A DNA stretch of 64,000 nucleotides from Streptomyces sp. V4I2 (GCF_030817655.1 NZ_JAUSZM010000003.1:744001-808000); one strand, 5' to 3'; shown: positions 1 to 9,079, counted from the first letter of the stretch. Numbers and translations: made by a program. Notes: generated from the sequence alone by a model not told the origin.

Positions 1-2
1 TG

Positions 3-1118
3 CTGGCGGGCCTGGCCACTTCCGGCCCCCTGCTGCTCGGGGGACGCGTGGTGCAGGGACTTGCGGCGGCCATGCTGTCCCCGGCGGCCCTGTCGCTGAT
101 CGTCACGCTCTTCGACGGCGAGGAGCGGAACAAGGCGCTGGGAATCTGGTCGTCACTGGGCGGCACCGGAGCGGCGTTGGGCGTGCTCCTGGGAGGGCTG
201 CTCACCGCGGGCCCCGGGTGGCCGTGGGTGTTCTTCCTCAACGTCCCCGTGGGCGTGGTGGTCTTCGTCGTCCTGCGCACACAGCTCCCGCCGCAACCGC
301 GCGCGGCGACGCGGGGCCGGCTCGACGTGGTGGGCGCGGTGCTGGTGACCGCCGCCACGGGCACCCTGACCTACGCCCTGATCAGGGCCGGCGACAAGGG
401 ATGGCTGACGATGGCGACAGCCGGTCTCGTCGCCGCGGCGGCGCTCCTCTACGCAGCCTTCGTCGTCCGTCAGCACCGGGCGGCGTCTCCGCTGATGGAC
501 GTCAGGCTTCTGGTCCGCCGGCCGGTCGCGACGGGAACGCTGCTGATCCTCGTGGCCACCGCTTTGATGATCATGGTGTTCTTCCTCGGTACGTTCTCCC
601 TGCAGGACCACCGTGGACACGGGGCGCTCGCCACCGGTCTGCTCTTCCTGCCCGTCGCGCTGGCGACGATGGCCGGGGCGACCGCGGCGGGCCGCGTGAT
701 CGGGAGCACCGGGCCCCGGACGCTGGGGGTGTCCGGTCTTCTCGTCGCCGCCGCCGGCATGTCGATCCCCGCGCTCTGGGACAGCACGCCCGCTCTGGTG
801 ACCGGCATCGCGGTGGCTGCCGCCGGCACCGGAGTGCTCTTCGTCGTCGCTTCCGCCACCGCGCTCGGGCAGATCGAACCGCACGAGGCCGGCCTCGCTT
901 CCGGAATCGTGAGCACCTTCCACGAGTTCGGCGCCTCGCTGGGCGCCGCCGTCGTCTCCAGCATGGCCGCGGCGAGCATCGCCGGAAACGAAAGCGACGG
1001 CTTCTCACGCGGATTCACCACCGGCGCCGTCGTGGCCGCCGCCGCAGCGGTCCTGGCACTGATACTGACGCCCGGTCGCGGTCCCCGTGAGCTCGCCCAA
1101 CAGCCCGACCCGGCGTGA
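3..1118 (+). CDS. DHA2-type MFS multidrug exporter, 5' end outside window
   Basis: Proton-driven drug efflux in the cytoplasmic membrane is the expected role. The frame is already open at base 3 and its start lies before the window. About 371 codons are visible, with roughly ten hydrophobic segments of the 14 usual for this family. GRVVQGLAAAMLSPAAL near the beginning is the family's R-x-x-Q-G block, and GGTGAALGVLLGG...WPWVFFLNVPVG is the motif C region that follows TM5. The C-terminus ends in a short hydrophilic tail. No regulator is visible beside it. Family assignment is firm; substrate is unknown. Confidence 0.88.
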   Translation: MAGLATSGPLLLGGRVVQGLAAAMLSPAALSLIVTLFDGEERNKALGIWSSLGGTGAALGVLLGGLLTAGPGWPWVFFLNVPVGVVVFVVLRTQLPPQPRAATRGRLDVVGAVLVTAATGTLTYALIRAGDKGWLTMATAGLVAAAALLYAAFVVRQHRAASPLMDVRLLVRRPVATGTLLILVATALMIMVFFLGTFSLQDHRGHGALATGLLFLPVALATMAGATAAGRVIGSTGPRTLGVSGLLVAAAGMSIPALWDSTPALVTGIAVAAAGTGVLFVVASATALGQIEPHEAGLASGIVSTFHEFGASLGAAVVSSMAAASIAGNESDGFSRGFTTGAVVAAAAAVLALILTPGRGPRELAQQPDPA

Positions 1119-1517
1119 GGGCACGGTTGAGCAGACGGCCGTGACAGCCGGCGAGGCGTTCGAGGAACTCAACTGCCGTCTGGTGGTGGACGCCTCGCCC
1201 TGTCTGCGTCTTCGTCCACTCCACCAACCACCGCTCCATCAGGTGCCCAGTCCTGAGGAACGGTTCATGACGGCCGCCCGCCGAACTGCCGGGCGTGTAC
1301 CTCGGCATCGGCGTATCGGTCCGCGCTCAGGACGGCGCGTGCCGTGTCCGGGTCCGAGACCCGGACCAGCACCGCCGTACCAAGTCAGGTGGTGCCGACG
1401 TCGCCCCGAGCCGAGGCCCAGCACGAGGCACCGGTAGCCACCGGTCGCGCCACCGGGAACGAGCGGGCGGCAGCAGGATCTGGCAGGTCGACGATGTGCA
1501 CGCTGCCGGTGGGCGTT
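1119..1517. other. Gene-poor stretch with a possible YciI-like remnant
   Basis: No convincing complete gene is visible. On the minus strand between about 1265 and 1379 one frame reads like the end of a YciI-family protein (VLVRVSDPDTARAVL, later VHARQFGGRPS, then stop). It has a stop codon just upstream in frame and no start, so at best it is a fragment. The rest shows only GC-rich frames without family features. Confidence 0.3.
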
Positions 1518-2495
1518 TCACCGTCGCCGGTGAAGGTCGGACCGCGGGCGATCATCTCCGTCGTGTGCTGTCGTTGCCCAGGACGGGCGCCAGACGGTCT
1601 CGGGGAGCGGTGCCAGGCTTCCCAAGTGGTTGATGACTGCCCGGAGTCCTGGGTGTGGATTCGCTCGGGGGAGGATGAGAAAGAGCGGGTACGCGAGCGT
1701 CGGATTCACGATCGGGATGCGCCGCAGGTCGTGGTTCGTCGGCCAGATGTACCGGTCGCGCGAGCCCACGAGGGTTGCCACGTCCGCGGAGTCCGCGAGG
1801 ATGTCGAGGAGTACCTCGTCGCCGAAGTGCGGACCCGCGGCGTCGATGCGTAGGTCGAAGTCGGTGGCAAGCTGATCGTAGAACTCTGCCCATTCGCTTC
1901 GCGGCGCGATACCCGGCACCCAGATCCGGTGCCGGCGCAGCTGGGACGGTGTGAGTGTTCGTGCGGAGGCGAGCGGGTGCCTCGGGCCGACGAGGAGTTC
2001 CAGCGGTGAGTCGAAGGCGTGGATCATCTGTACGTCGCGCGGCAGTGTGGCCGGGTCGGTGACCGAGCGGAACGAGGCGTCGATATCGCCTGCTTGGACG
2101 GCGGTGACCACCAAGCGCGGGTCGTTGACCCTGAGGGTCACCACGTCGAGGTCGGTCTCGGGATGCGACCGCCAGTAGTCGTGCAGGACGACGGCCTGCG
2201 CGGATCGCAGGCCGAGAACGTCGATCCGGAGCGCCCGCGAGCCCGGCCTGATCGCGGTGATGGCGCGATCGACACCCGTGACGATGTCCCGGGCGTGCGG
2301 CAGGAGAGCCTGGCCGTCGAGTGTCAGCTCGACCCCTCGGGCGGTTCGGGTGAACAACCGGACGTCGAGTTCGCGCTCGAGAGCGGCGATCCGCTTCGAC
2401 ACGGCCTGTTGCGTTACGCCGAGCTCGTCGGCCGCGTGCTGCAGCTGTCCGAGCTCGGCCGCGCGGACGAACGATCGCACCGCCTCGGTATCCAT
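1518..2495 (-). CDS. LysR-family transcriptional regulator
   Basis: A 325-aa one-component regulator. Residues 1-60 hold the winged HTH: MDTEAVRSFV, then ELGVTQQAVSKRIAALE as recognition helix and LFTRTARGVELT as wing. Residues 90-290 form the periplasmic-binding-protein-like effector domain. ATG at 2495 is chosen because the HTH begins immediately; the frame remains open far upstream but only in antisense to the next gene. It is divergent from an MFS gene starting at 2619, the usual layout for a LysR protein controlling a transporter. The last ~20 residues are basic and look like a run-on tail. Confidence 0.88.
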   Translation of the reverse strand: MDTEAVRSFVRAAELGQLQHAADELGVTQQAVSKRIAALERELDVRLFTRTARGVELTLDGQALLPHARDIVTGVDRAITAIRPGSRALRIDVLGLRSAQAVVLHDYWRSHPETDLDVVTLRVNDPRLVVTAVQAGDIDASFRSVTDPATLPRDVQMIHAFDSPLELLVGPRHPLASARTLTPSQLRRHRIWVPGIAPRSEWAEFYDQLATDFDLRIDAAGPHFGDEVLLDILADSADVATLVGSRDRYIWPTNHDLRRIPIVNPTLAYPLFLILPRANPHPGLRAVINHLGSLAPLPETVWRPSWATTAHDGDDRPRSDLHRRR

Positions 2496-2515
2496 TGATC
2501 GAGCATAAGCGTGCC

Positions 2516-2604
2516 CAACCGATGGTTGTGGCTCGCCCGGGAGTCGGTTGTTTGATCCCGCGACGCAGCGGCCGGTGTGATGCGCAGACCCGAACATCGG
2601 TTGT
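2516..2604. promoter_or_regulatory. Putative LysR control region
   Basis: The intergenic region between the divergent LysR and MFS genes contains a short palindrome (CAACC-gat-GGTTG, 2516-2528) and two more copies of GGTTGT at 2546 and 2599. Placement suits a LysR site; binding is inferred only. Confidence 0.35.
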
Positions 2605-2618
2605 CGCGAGGGAGTCGC

Positions 2619-3866
2619 ATGCGCGTACAGTTGGGGCGCAGTTTTGATTGGCTGTGGTCGGCCTACGCGGTCAGTACATACGGGACATGGATTGCCTTCG
2701 GCGCGTTCCCGTTGATCGCGGTTCGAGTGCTGCACTCGTCGGCACTCGCCGTGTCGGTCCTGGAGGCGGCCGGGCTTGCCGTCGCGTCGCTGGTTGCGTT
2801 GTCGCTGGGGCCGTGGGTCGAGCACCGGGCCAAGCGTCCGGTGATGATCGCGATGGACCTGATCCGGTTCGTCGCGACGGCAAGCGTCCCGATCGCGTAC
2901 GTCCTCGGCCTGCTCTCGTACGGCCAACTGCTGGTCGTATCGGTCATCTCCGGGACCGCGAGCATCGCCTTCACCGCCGCGTCCGGCGCGTATCTCAAGT
3001 ATCTCGTCCGTGGCGATCACCTCCTCGTGGCGAACGGGAGATTCGAGGGCACGAGCTGGGTGGCGACCGCGGCGGGCCCGCCCCTCGGTGGTGCCCTCAT
3101 CGGGTTGCTCGGCCCGGTCGTCACTGTCCTGGCCGACGCCCTCAGCTACCTGCTGTCCGCGCTCGGGGTCCTCCGCATCCGCGGAGGCGACGTCGCGGTA
3201 CCCCGCGACCGGGCCAAAAGGTTGCGCGGAGCCGACCTGCTTGGCGGCTGGCGGTTCATCCTCCGCGACCGGGCACTGAGGCGCCTGTTCCTCAACTCGA
3301 TCCTGGTCAGTGGCCTCATCATGGCCACCGTCCCGCTCCTGTCCGTCCTCCTGCTGGGCCAGTACCACTTCCCGGCCTGGCAATACGGTCTTGCCTTCGG
3401 TATCCCGGCACTCGGCGGCTTCGTGGGCGCCCGCCTCTCCGCGCGCCTCGTGACCCGCTACGGCCGGCACCGGGTCATGATCGTCTCCGGCTGGCTGCGA
3501 TCGCTCTTCCCGCTGGGTCTCGCGTTCGTCCGTCCCGGCATCCCCGGACTGCTCACCGTGATCATCGTCGAGGGCCTGCTGATCACCTGCATGGGCATCT
3601 TCAACCCGATCTACGCAACAGAACGCCTGCAACGGACTCCCGTGAACCACACCGCCCAAGTCCTCAGTACATGGAGTGCCGTCAGCAAACTCCTGCAGGC
3701 TGCCCTGATGGTGATCTGGGGCATTCTCGCCACCCTCACCAGCCCGCTCGCCGCGATCACCATGTCCGGCGTCCTCCTGCTGGCCACCCCGCTCCTGCTG
3801 CCCAGACGGATACATCTGTCCGCCCCTGAGCCCGCCTCGTCGGCCGAAGACGTCCGGGTCGCATGA
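2619..3866 (+). CDS. MFS transporter, EntS-like (MFS_3) type
   Basis: A 415-aa integral membrane transporter with about 12 predicted segments. LVALSLGPWVEHRAKRPVM carries the loop 2-3 G-x-x-x-D/E-R-x-x-R-R-like motif, and the overall pattern (FRWL-like N-terminus RSFDWLWSAYAVS, then SGAYLKYLVRGD) resembles exporters of the enterobactin-exporter type. ATG 2619 is chosen over 2577 because GGGAG lies just upstream and the first amphipathic segment follows directly. Divergent from the LysR gene. Likely an efflux pump; substrate unknown. Confidence 0.85.
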   Translation: MRVQLGRSFDWLWSAYAVSTYGTWIAFGAFPLIAVRVLHSSALAVSVLEAAGLAVASLVALSLGPWVEHRAKRPVMIAMDLIRFVATASVPIAYVLGLLSYGQLLVVSVISGTASIAFTAASGAYLKYLVRGDHLLVANGRFEGTSWVATAAGPPLGGALIGLLGPVVTVLADALSYLLSALGVLRIRGGDVAVPRDRAKRLRGADLLGGWRFILRDRALRRLFLNSILVSGLIMATVPLLSVLLLGQYHFPAWQYGLAFGIPALGGFVGARLSARLVTRYGRHRVMIVSGWLRSLFPLGLAFVRPGIPGLLTVIIVEGLLITCMGIFNPIYATERLQRTPVNHTAQVLSTWSAVSKLLQAALMVIWGILATLTSPLAAITMSGVLLLATPLLLPRRIHLSAPEPASSAEDVRVA

Positions 3867-4001
3867 CTCACGGCAAACGCCCCGCTCGCCCCGGAAGGGT
3901 GCGCGACACACGACGACGGTGCCGAGAGGTGATCGTGCCTCAGAACTGTGTGAGCGCCGACCGACGGAGCAGCGCACGGCAGTGCGCGGTGCCGAGCGCT
4001 G

Positions 4002-4720
4002 TCACGCCACCCGGTGGGCCACCTGGCCACCCGTCACGGTGAGGCGCACCGGGGCCTGCGCGAGTTCGTCCGCCGGTGCTTTCACCGGGTCGAGAGCGAA
4101 GGCCGTGAGGTCGGCCCTGAAACCGGGTGCGATGCGCCCGGCGGTATCGGACTCGCCCGCGGCGAGCGCCGCGTGTGTCGTGCAGCCCTCCAACGCCTGC
4201 AGCCCCGTGAGGCCGCCGCGCGAGGCCGCGGCGCCGAGGGGGCGCGTGCGGTCGCCAGGACGCCGCGCACGTCGTAGAGGGATCGGCCAGTCCGAACCCA
4301 GCGCCACCACCGCACCCGCGCCCCGCAGGTCGCGGGTGCGCCACGCCCGACCGGCTCACTCGGGCCCCAGCCGCCGCGACCACTCGTCGTCCTGGTCGGC
4401 CCGGGTGTACGCGGTGTGCGGTGGCTGCATGGACGCGATGACCCCGAGCCGGGAGAAGCGGCTGAGCATGTCGTCCGGCACCGTCTCGATGCGCTCGATC
4501 CGGTGGGCGAACCGCCCGCCGTCGGCGAGCCCCTCCACCGTGTCGAGGACATGCCGCACGGCCGCGTCCCCGATCGCGTGCGTGGCCGTGCGAAGACCGG
4601 CCGCGTGCAGCTGCCGTACGGCGGCGGTGTACGCGGCCGGGTCCGGCCAGAACGCGTGCGTGCCCTGCCCGTGGCAGTCCGCTTGCTGCAGCCAGGCCGT
4701 GCCGCCCTCCACTGACGCTG
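4002..4720 (-). pseudogene. YtcJ-like amidohydrolase remnant
   Basis: Pieces of the C-terminal half of a YtcJ-type metal-dependent amidohydrolase lie in three frames. The first piece (about 4360-4700) has FWPDPAAYTAAVRQLHAAGL, THAIGDAAVRHVLDTVE and RIERIETVPDDML. A stop after RRLGPE is followed by VVALGSDWP in another frame, SLYDVRGVLATAR in a third, and the terminal LTGLQALEGCTTHAALAAGE block back in the second. The N-terminal half, including the first metal ligands, is missing, and at 4716 the homology stops against a TetR fragment on the other strand. Not functional. Confidence 0.8.
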
Positions 4721-5032
4721 CCCCCCTGGGACACGGCCCTGGCCGCCTGGGCCCACTCCTACCGCGCCGCCTTCGCGGCCCACCCGAGGAGCATCCCGCT
4801 CCTGATGACCTCACCCGTGCGCGCGCCTCGCGTCCTGGAGCAGTAGGAGCGTGCCGTCACGCTGCTGCTGGACGCCGGCTTCGCCCTCCCGGACGTCATG
4901 CCGCTGATCACGGCCCTGGAGAACCGGGTCCTCGGCTCGGCCCTGGACCTCGCCGCCCCGGAGACGATGTGGGAACTCCCGGACGAGACCACGACACCCC
5001 GTGCACAACAAGGGGGCCGACTTCCGTCGTAG
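4712..5032 (+). pseudogene. TetR-family C-terminal fragment
   Basis: Reading from 4712 gives a helical stretch typical of TetR/AcrR C-terminal ligand domains (WAHSYRAAFAAHPRSIPLL), an in-frame TAG after RVLEQ, then ERAVTLLLDAGFALPDVMPL and LENRVLGSALDLAAPE to a stop at 5032. There is no N-terminal HTH; the sequence begins exactly where the YtcJ-like remnant ends. Head lost and internal stop, so a dead fragment. Confidence 0.7.
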
Positions 5033-5067
5033 GCTGAATCCCGCCCGTGATGGACAGGGAGGCTGAG

Positions 5068-5766
5068 GTGTCCGAGACCACGCTCACCGAGACGATGGTG
5101 GTCGAGGTGATGGTGGTCGAGGTGATGGCCGAACTGGCCGAGCTGGAGGACCCGAAAGCACGCGCGGTGAACGAGAAGCACGGTGACGATCACGGTGTGA
5201 ACCTCGGCAAGCTGCGTGCACTCGCGAAGCGGCTGAAGACGCAGCAGGACCTCGCGTGCCGGCTCTGGGAGACGGACGACACCGCGGCGAGACTGCTGGC
5301 GATCCTGATCAGCCGCCCGAAGGCGTTCGAGCGCGACGAGTTGGACGCCATGGTGCGCGCAGCGCGCGCACCCAAGGTGCACGACTGGCTCGTGAACTAC
5401 GTGGTGAAGAAGAACCCGCACTCCGAGGAGCTGCGTCTGGCCTGGTCCGCCGATCCGGATCCAGTGGTCGCGAGTGCCGGCTGGGCGCTGACCACCGAAC
5501 GCGTGGCGAAGAAGCCCGAAGGACTCGACCTCGCAGGACTGCTCGATGTCATCGAGGCGGAGATGAAAGACGCCCCGGATCGCCTGCAGTGGGCGATGAA
5601 CCACTGCCTGGCTCAGATCGGGATCGAGCACGCCGAGCACCGCGCCCGTGCACTCGCCATCGGTGAGCGCCTGGAGGTGCTCAAGGACTACCCGACCGCA
5701 CCGGGCTGCACGTCTCCGTTCGCGCCCGTCTGGATCACCGAGATGGTGCGCCGACAGCACCAGTAG
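5068..5766 (+). CDS. DNA alkylation repair protein (HEAT-repeat, AlkD-like)
   Basis: A 232-aa all-helical protein of the DNA alkylation repair family (PF08713), whose HEAT-like repeats wrap around DNA carrying alkylated bases. Recognisable segments are VNLGKLRALAKRLKTQQDLA, LLAILISRPKAFERDELDAM, WLVNYVVKKNPHSEELR and WAMNHCLAQIGIEHAEHRARA. GTG 5068 is preferred because AGGGAGG lies 6 bases upstream; ATG 5050 would put that RBS inside the gene. The N-terminus contains a 15-bp tandem duplication giving MVVEV twice. It ends at a strong terminator shared with the convergent DUF1062 gene. Confidence 0.85.
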   Translation: MSETTLTETMVVEVMVVEVMAELAELEDPKARAVNEKHGDDHGVNLGKLRALAKRLKTQQDLACRLWETDDTAARLLAILISRPKAFERDELDAMVRAARAPKVHDWLVNYVVKKNPHSEELRLAWSADPDPVVASAGWALTTERVAKKPEGLDLAGLLDVIEAEMKDAPDRLQWAMNHCLAQIGIEHAEHRARALAIGERLEVLKDYPTAPGCTSPFAPVWITEMVRRQHQ

Positions 5767-5798
5767 GGCCTGTCCGGCGGATCCTGCCGGACAGGCCC
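5766..5798. terminator. Bidirectional terminator hairpin
   Basis: A perfect 13-bp inverted repeat (GGGCCTGTCCGGC / GCCGGACAGGCCC) with a 7-nt loop starts on the stop codon of the repair gene and precedes the stop of the convergent DUF1062 gene at 5812. It suits factor-independent termination from both sides. Confidence 0.85.
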
Positions 5799-5811
5799 TG
5801 TCCCGGAGGAC

Positions 5812-6360
5812 TCAGCGCTTGAGCGTGAAGGTGAAGTCCCCGGAGAGCCTGCCGCTCAGGCAGACTGCCGAAACGAGATTCCCCTCGGTGATCAGTCTCT
5901 CGACCTCGGCTCGCGAAAAGCCGAAGCCTTCAGCGATCAGTCGTACCGGCCGGACAGGGATCCGCGCCGCAAAGCGGACCAAGACCTCGATCGCCTCCCC
6001 CTCCAGCTGATCCGATCCGCCGGTGTCGAGGCGCCAGGCGTGGTCCCAGTCGAGGGCGATGCGATTACGGCGCCGCACGACCGGATCCTGGAGCAGCTCG
6101 GCTGCAAGGCCAAGGTCGTTGCCGTGGAGCAGGTCCAGGAGGTCTGGACGTACGGAGCGCACGTGCAGCCGTTCCAGGACAGTGAGCTTGGTGGTCGCCC
6201 CGCACACGGTGCACAGCGCGAGGAGCCAGGCGTCGATGAGCTTGTGGTTCGCGTTGACACGGAATTTGCCGCTTGACCGGAAGCGCTCGGAGGCGCACGC
6301 GTGGCAACGGCGGAGAACGAGCGGCAGGCGGGTGGGCACGACCACCCAGATTTTGGACAC
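5812..6360 (-). CDS. DUF1062 family protein
   Basis: A 182-aa protein matching the DUF1062 pattern: N-terminal WVVVPTRLPLVLRRCHAC, then LCTVCGATTKLTVLERLHVR and a C-terminal basic region. The pairs C-x-x-C (CHAC) and C-x-x-C (CTVC) suggest a small zinc-ribbon-like fold. The C-terminal segment RLIAEGFGFSRAEVERLITEG resembles an S4-like RNA-binding element, which would be consistent with nucleic-acid binding. GTG 6360 lacks a clear RBS, so the start is uncertain. Function of the family is not established. Confidence 0.8.
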   Translation of the reverse strand: MSKIWVVVPTRLPLVLRRCHACASERFRSSGKFRVNANHKLIDAWLLALCTVCGATTKLTVLERLHVRSVRPDLLDLLHGNDLGLAAELLQDPVVRRRNRIALDWDHAWRLDTGGSDQLEGEAIEVLVRFAARIPVRPVRLIAEGFGFSRAEVERLITEGNLVSAVCLSGRLSGDFTFTLKR

Positions 6361-6753
6361 AGAAATACACCGGTTCCAGTGAGAAGTCCGCAGCGAAAAG
6401 GAGCGCGGCGCACCTGCGCGACGCGCGACGAATCAGCGCTCAGGAGGTCTCACTGGGTGTACAACGGCATGTCCTCAACAAGGCGACAGGGGGCGGGAGC
6501 ACGGTAATCGCGCACGGAGGTGCGGCTCCACTGGTTTTCGCGCGGGTGGCGGTGCCTCGCCGCTGCGGAGGCGGTTGCTGCACCGCTCGACGGTGAAACG
6601 CTTGCTTGGACCCCTCGAGGACGAAGGCCGAGGACTCGGTCAGCGCCGACACCGACGACCTCCTCGCCCTCCCCCAACTCCTCGGTGCCCGCACCGAACG
6701 CGCACGCGAAGTCGTGGCCCTGGCGGCACCGATGGCCGTCGGCCGTCCGCACT
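6361..6753. other. Gene-poor stretch with short coding remnant
   Basis: No full gene is supported. On the plus strand from about 6618 to a TAG ending at 6779, one frame reads DTDDLLALPQLLGARTERAR, then EVVALAAPMAVGRPHFNAPE and stop, with natural-looking amino-acid composition but no start or upstream domain. It probably is the tail of a lost gene. It overlaps the end of the minus-strand hypothetical gene by 26 bases. Confidence 0.3.
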
Positions 6754-7095
6754 TCAATGCTCCGGAGCTCGGGATGTAGGTGCCGGGGCCGCGGCACGGC
6801 GGAGTGCTGCCCCGAGTGCCCGTACCGAGCGGGCGGCTTCCTCGGCATCCGCGGCGGAGACGCACAGCCGGGTGAAGGGAGCGGAGCGCCACAGGTCCAC
6901 GCGGACCACTGGCGTGCCGGCACGTACGGCGATGAAATCCAGGCCGTCGCGGTGCCGCCACTCTCCCAGGCAGAACCGGCCGGGGCGCCACCGCCCGCGC
7001 CGCCTCACGCCGCGCAGGGCACGCCACCAGTCCGGCTCGACCTTCACGTCCTTGACCGCCGTCAGTGGTATGCGTACGTTCCGGCATCCAGTCAC
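6754..7095 (-). CDS. Hypothetical protein, PH-like strand pattern
   Basis: A possible 113-aa protein with alternating beta-strand-like segments (VRIPLTAVKDVKVEP, GRFCLGEWRHRDGLDFIAVR, PVVRVDLW) followed by a helix (ADAEEAARSVRALGAAL). This resembles bacterial PH-like hypothetical proteins in actinomycetes, but no family is recognised with certainty. GTG 7095 has AGGAGAGG close upstream. The C-terminal tail is Ala/Pro-rich. It could instead be the remainder of a longer gene, as the frame stays open upstream. Confidence 0.45.
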   Translation of the reverse strand: MTGCRNVRIPLTAVKDVKVEPDWWRALRGVRRRGRWRPGRFCLGEWRHRDGLDFIAVRAGTPVVRVDLWRSAPFTRLCVSAADAEEAARSVRALGAALRRAAAPAPTSRAPEH

Positions 7096-7488
7096 AGCCC
7101 TCTCCTGGGAGTCTCGACCCGAACCGTCACGAGGCCCTGACCCACCACGTCGCCCTCTCCGCCGAGCACCTGACCTGCACCGGAGTCCTGCGCCCCGGTT
7201 ACCGGCCCGGTGACCGACTGCTGCGCCCGGCGCACGTGGAGGTCACCGGGCCACCTCCGCCCGGCAGGCAGCCGGGCCCGGCTGAAGATGAGTAGGCGTC
7301 GTCGGCCACATGGGCCGGTATCGTCGGGCGACGCATACTGACGGCGGGAGCTGGTGGAGGTACGGCCGGTCCGGTGGGCCGGGGTGTCGCCGGGCCGGAC
7401 GGATGACGATGTCCCGGTCGGGCTGTCGTCACGGGCGCCACTGGTGGCTCATTGTTGCTGTCCGTACCACCGGGCGGAGGTGATGACG
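7096..7488. other. Intergenic region before GAF-ANTAR pair
   Basis: About 390 bases with no supported gene on either strand. It should contain the promoter for the GAF-ANTAR genes; no clear -10/-35 pair or palindrome stands out. The only strong signal is GGAGG at 7476-7480 ahead of ATG 7489. Confidence 0.5.
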
Positions 7489-8348
7489 ATGCGGTTGGCG
7501 GACGACGACAGCGACGAGCCCCCTGAGCACGTCGACCCCTCCGTCCTGGAAGACCGGCGCACTGTCGCCGACACCTTCACCTCGGCAGCCGCGGCCGCGG
7601 ACGTACGGCAGGTTCCGGCGCTGCTGTGCCAGGCATGCGTGGAGCTGCCCCCGATCACCGGCGCCTCCACGTCCATCACCGACGGCACCACCGTCCGTGC
7701 GCTGTGGTGCGCCAGCGACCGTACGGCCTCCCGCCTGGCCGAAGCCCAGTACACGCTCAGCGACGGCCCCTGCCAGACCGCCCTCGCCCGGACGGCACCG
7801 GTGCCGGCGGCCGATCTCACCCGCGGTCCGGACGCCCGCCGCCGGCCGGTCTTCGCCCACCAGGCCACCGAACTCGGCGTGCGGGCGGTCTTCTCGCTGC
7901 CCCTGGGCACCAGCGCGCTGGCGATCGGCACGCTCGACCTCTACCGCGCCACCCCGGGCGCTCCCTCCGACCGGGACGACCGGGATCTGCGGATCGCCCT
8001 GCCGGCGCGGGACGCGGTCACCTTCGCCATGCTGAAGCTCGACTCCGGAACGGACGACTACGCTCCCGCGGACGGAGCAGGAGTAGCGTCATGGGTGGAG
8101 GCCGCGGAGGCAGACCCCACAGAGTCCACCAAGCCGTCGGCATGGTCATGGTGCAGTTGGGAGTCGACCCGCAGCGGACCCTGGACCGGCCGCGGGCACG
8201 CGCCTTCACCCAAGGGCGAACGGTCACCGAGGTGGCCGAGGACGTTCGCGCGCGCGCCCTCCGCTTCCGGCCGGAAGCGGAGGGCGAAGAACGTCCAGAG
8301 GGCCCCGGTCGGTTCAGGAGCGACGAAGGAGACGGTGACCGGTCATGA
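7489..8348 (+). pseudogene. GAF-ANTAR regulator, frameshifted before ANTAR
   Basis: GAF-ANTAR proteins sense small ligands and bind RNA hairpins to cause antitermination. Here the GAF domain (about residues 20-185) reads in one frame: LLCQACVELPPITGAS, YTLSDGPCQTALART, AVFSLPLGTSALAIGTLDLY. At about 8113-8122 the reading must shift by one base to continue as VHQAVGMVMVQLGVDP and GRTVTEVAEDVRARALRFRP, the ANTAR three-helix domain, ending with TGA at 8348. That end overlaps the ATG of the next GAF-ANTAR gene by ATGA. Unshifted translation would lose ANTAR and run on to 8355. Either recent inactivation or a base-call error. Confidence 0.8.
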
Positions 8349-9079
8349 CCCGTGAGGAACAGCTCACCAAGGCGTTCGTCGGGCTGGCCGACACCCTCGC
8401 CGACGGCTTCGACCCGGTGGTCCTCCTGGACCGCCTCGCCGGGCACTGCATCGACCTCACCGGTGCCGACGCGGTCGGTGTCACCATGGCCACCACCCGC
8501 GGCGACCTGCGCATCATGGCCGTCGCTCCGCACCAGCAGGAGACCCTGACCGAGCTCGTCCGGCTGCAGGCCGGAGAGGGCCCCGCCCGGGACTGCTACC
8601 GCACACGCCGACCGGTGAACGCCACCGACCTGTCCGGCGACGCCGACAACTGGTCCGAGTTCGCTCCCCGGGCGCGGCAGGCCGGCTACCGAGCCGCGCA
8701 CTCCCTGCCACTGCGCGTCAACCACCATGCCATCGGTGCCGTTACCCTCCTGCTCACCGCCCCGGGCGGCCTGCCCACGACCGACCTGCGCCTGGCCCAG
8801 GCCCTCGCCGACGTGGCGGCCGTGGCCCTGGTCCACTGGAGTCCGGACCCGGCCCGGCCCATGGACATCCTCACTCAGGCCCAGGCCGCCGTCGCCGCCA
8901 AGGCGACCGTCGAGATGGCCCAGGGCATGCTCGCCGAGTACGGCCGCCTCGATCCCGCGCAGGCCATGGACGCCCTGCACGCCTACTGCTGCCGCGACGG
9001 CGACCGCCTCACCGAGGTCGCGCAGGCCCTTGTACGCCGCACTCTGGCCCCGGAGACGGTGCTCGCCGCCCTGCGGTAG
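8345..9079 (+). CDS. GAF and ANTAR domain protein
   Basis: A 244-aa intact protein. GAF spans about residues 15-150 (FDPVVLLDRLAGHCIDLTGA, LQAGEGPARDCYRT, AHSLPLRVNHHAIGAVTLLL). ANTAR spans about 170-235 (KATVEMAQGMLAEYGRLDP, AQAMDALHAYCCRDG, LTEVAQALV). It begins inside the stop of the preceding GAF-ANTAR gene (ATGA, 8345-8348), so the two were translated as a coupled pair and may act together. In actinomycetes such proteins are stress-linked antiterminators; no two-component partner is adjacent. Confidence 0.88.
   Translation: MTREEQLTKAFVGLADTLADGFDPVVLLDRLAGHCIDLTGADAVGVTMATTRGDLRIMAVAPHQQETLTELVRLQAGEGPARDCYRTRRPVNATDLSGDADNWSEFAPRARQAGYRAAHSLPLRVNHHAIGAVTLLLTAPGGLPTTDLRLAQALADVAAVALVHWSPDPARPMDILTQAQAAVAAKATVEMAQGMLAEYGRLDPAQAMDALHAYCCRDGDRLTEVAQALVRRTLAPETVLAALR

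Noticed and set aside
1119..1300. Possible transposase scar downstream of the DHA2 exporter
   Set aside because: No terminal inverted repeats or DDE motif could be found; composition alone is not enough.
1518..3977. Very long minus-strand open frame through the LysR gene and beyond
   Set aside because: Only the first part up to 2495 has LysR features; the rest is antisense to a clear MFS gene and has Gln/Arg-rich, non-native composition.
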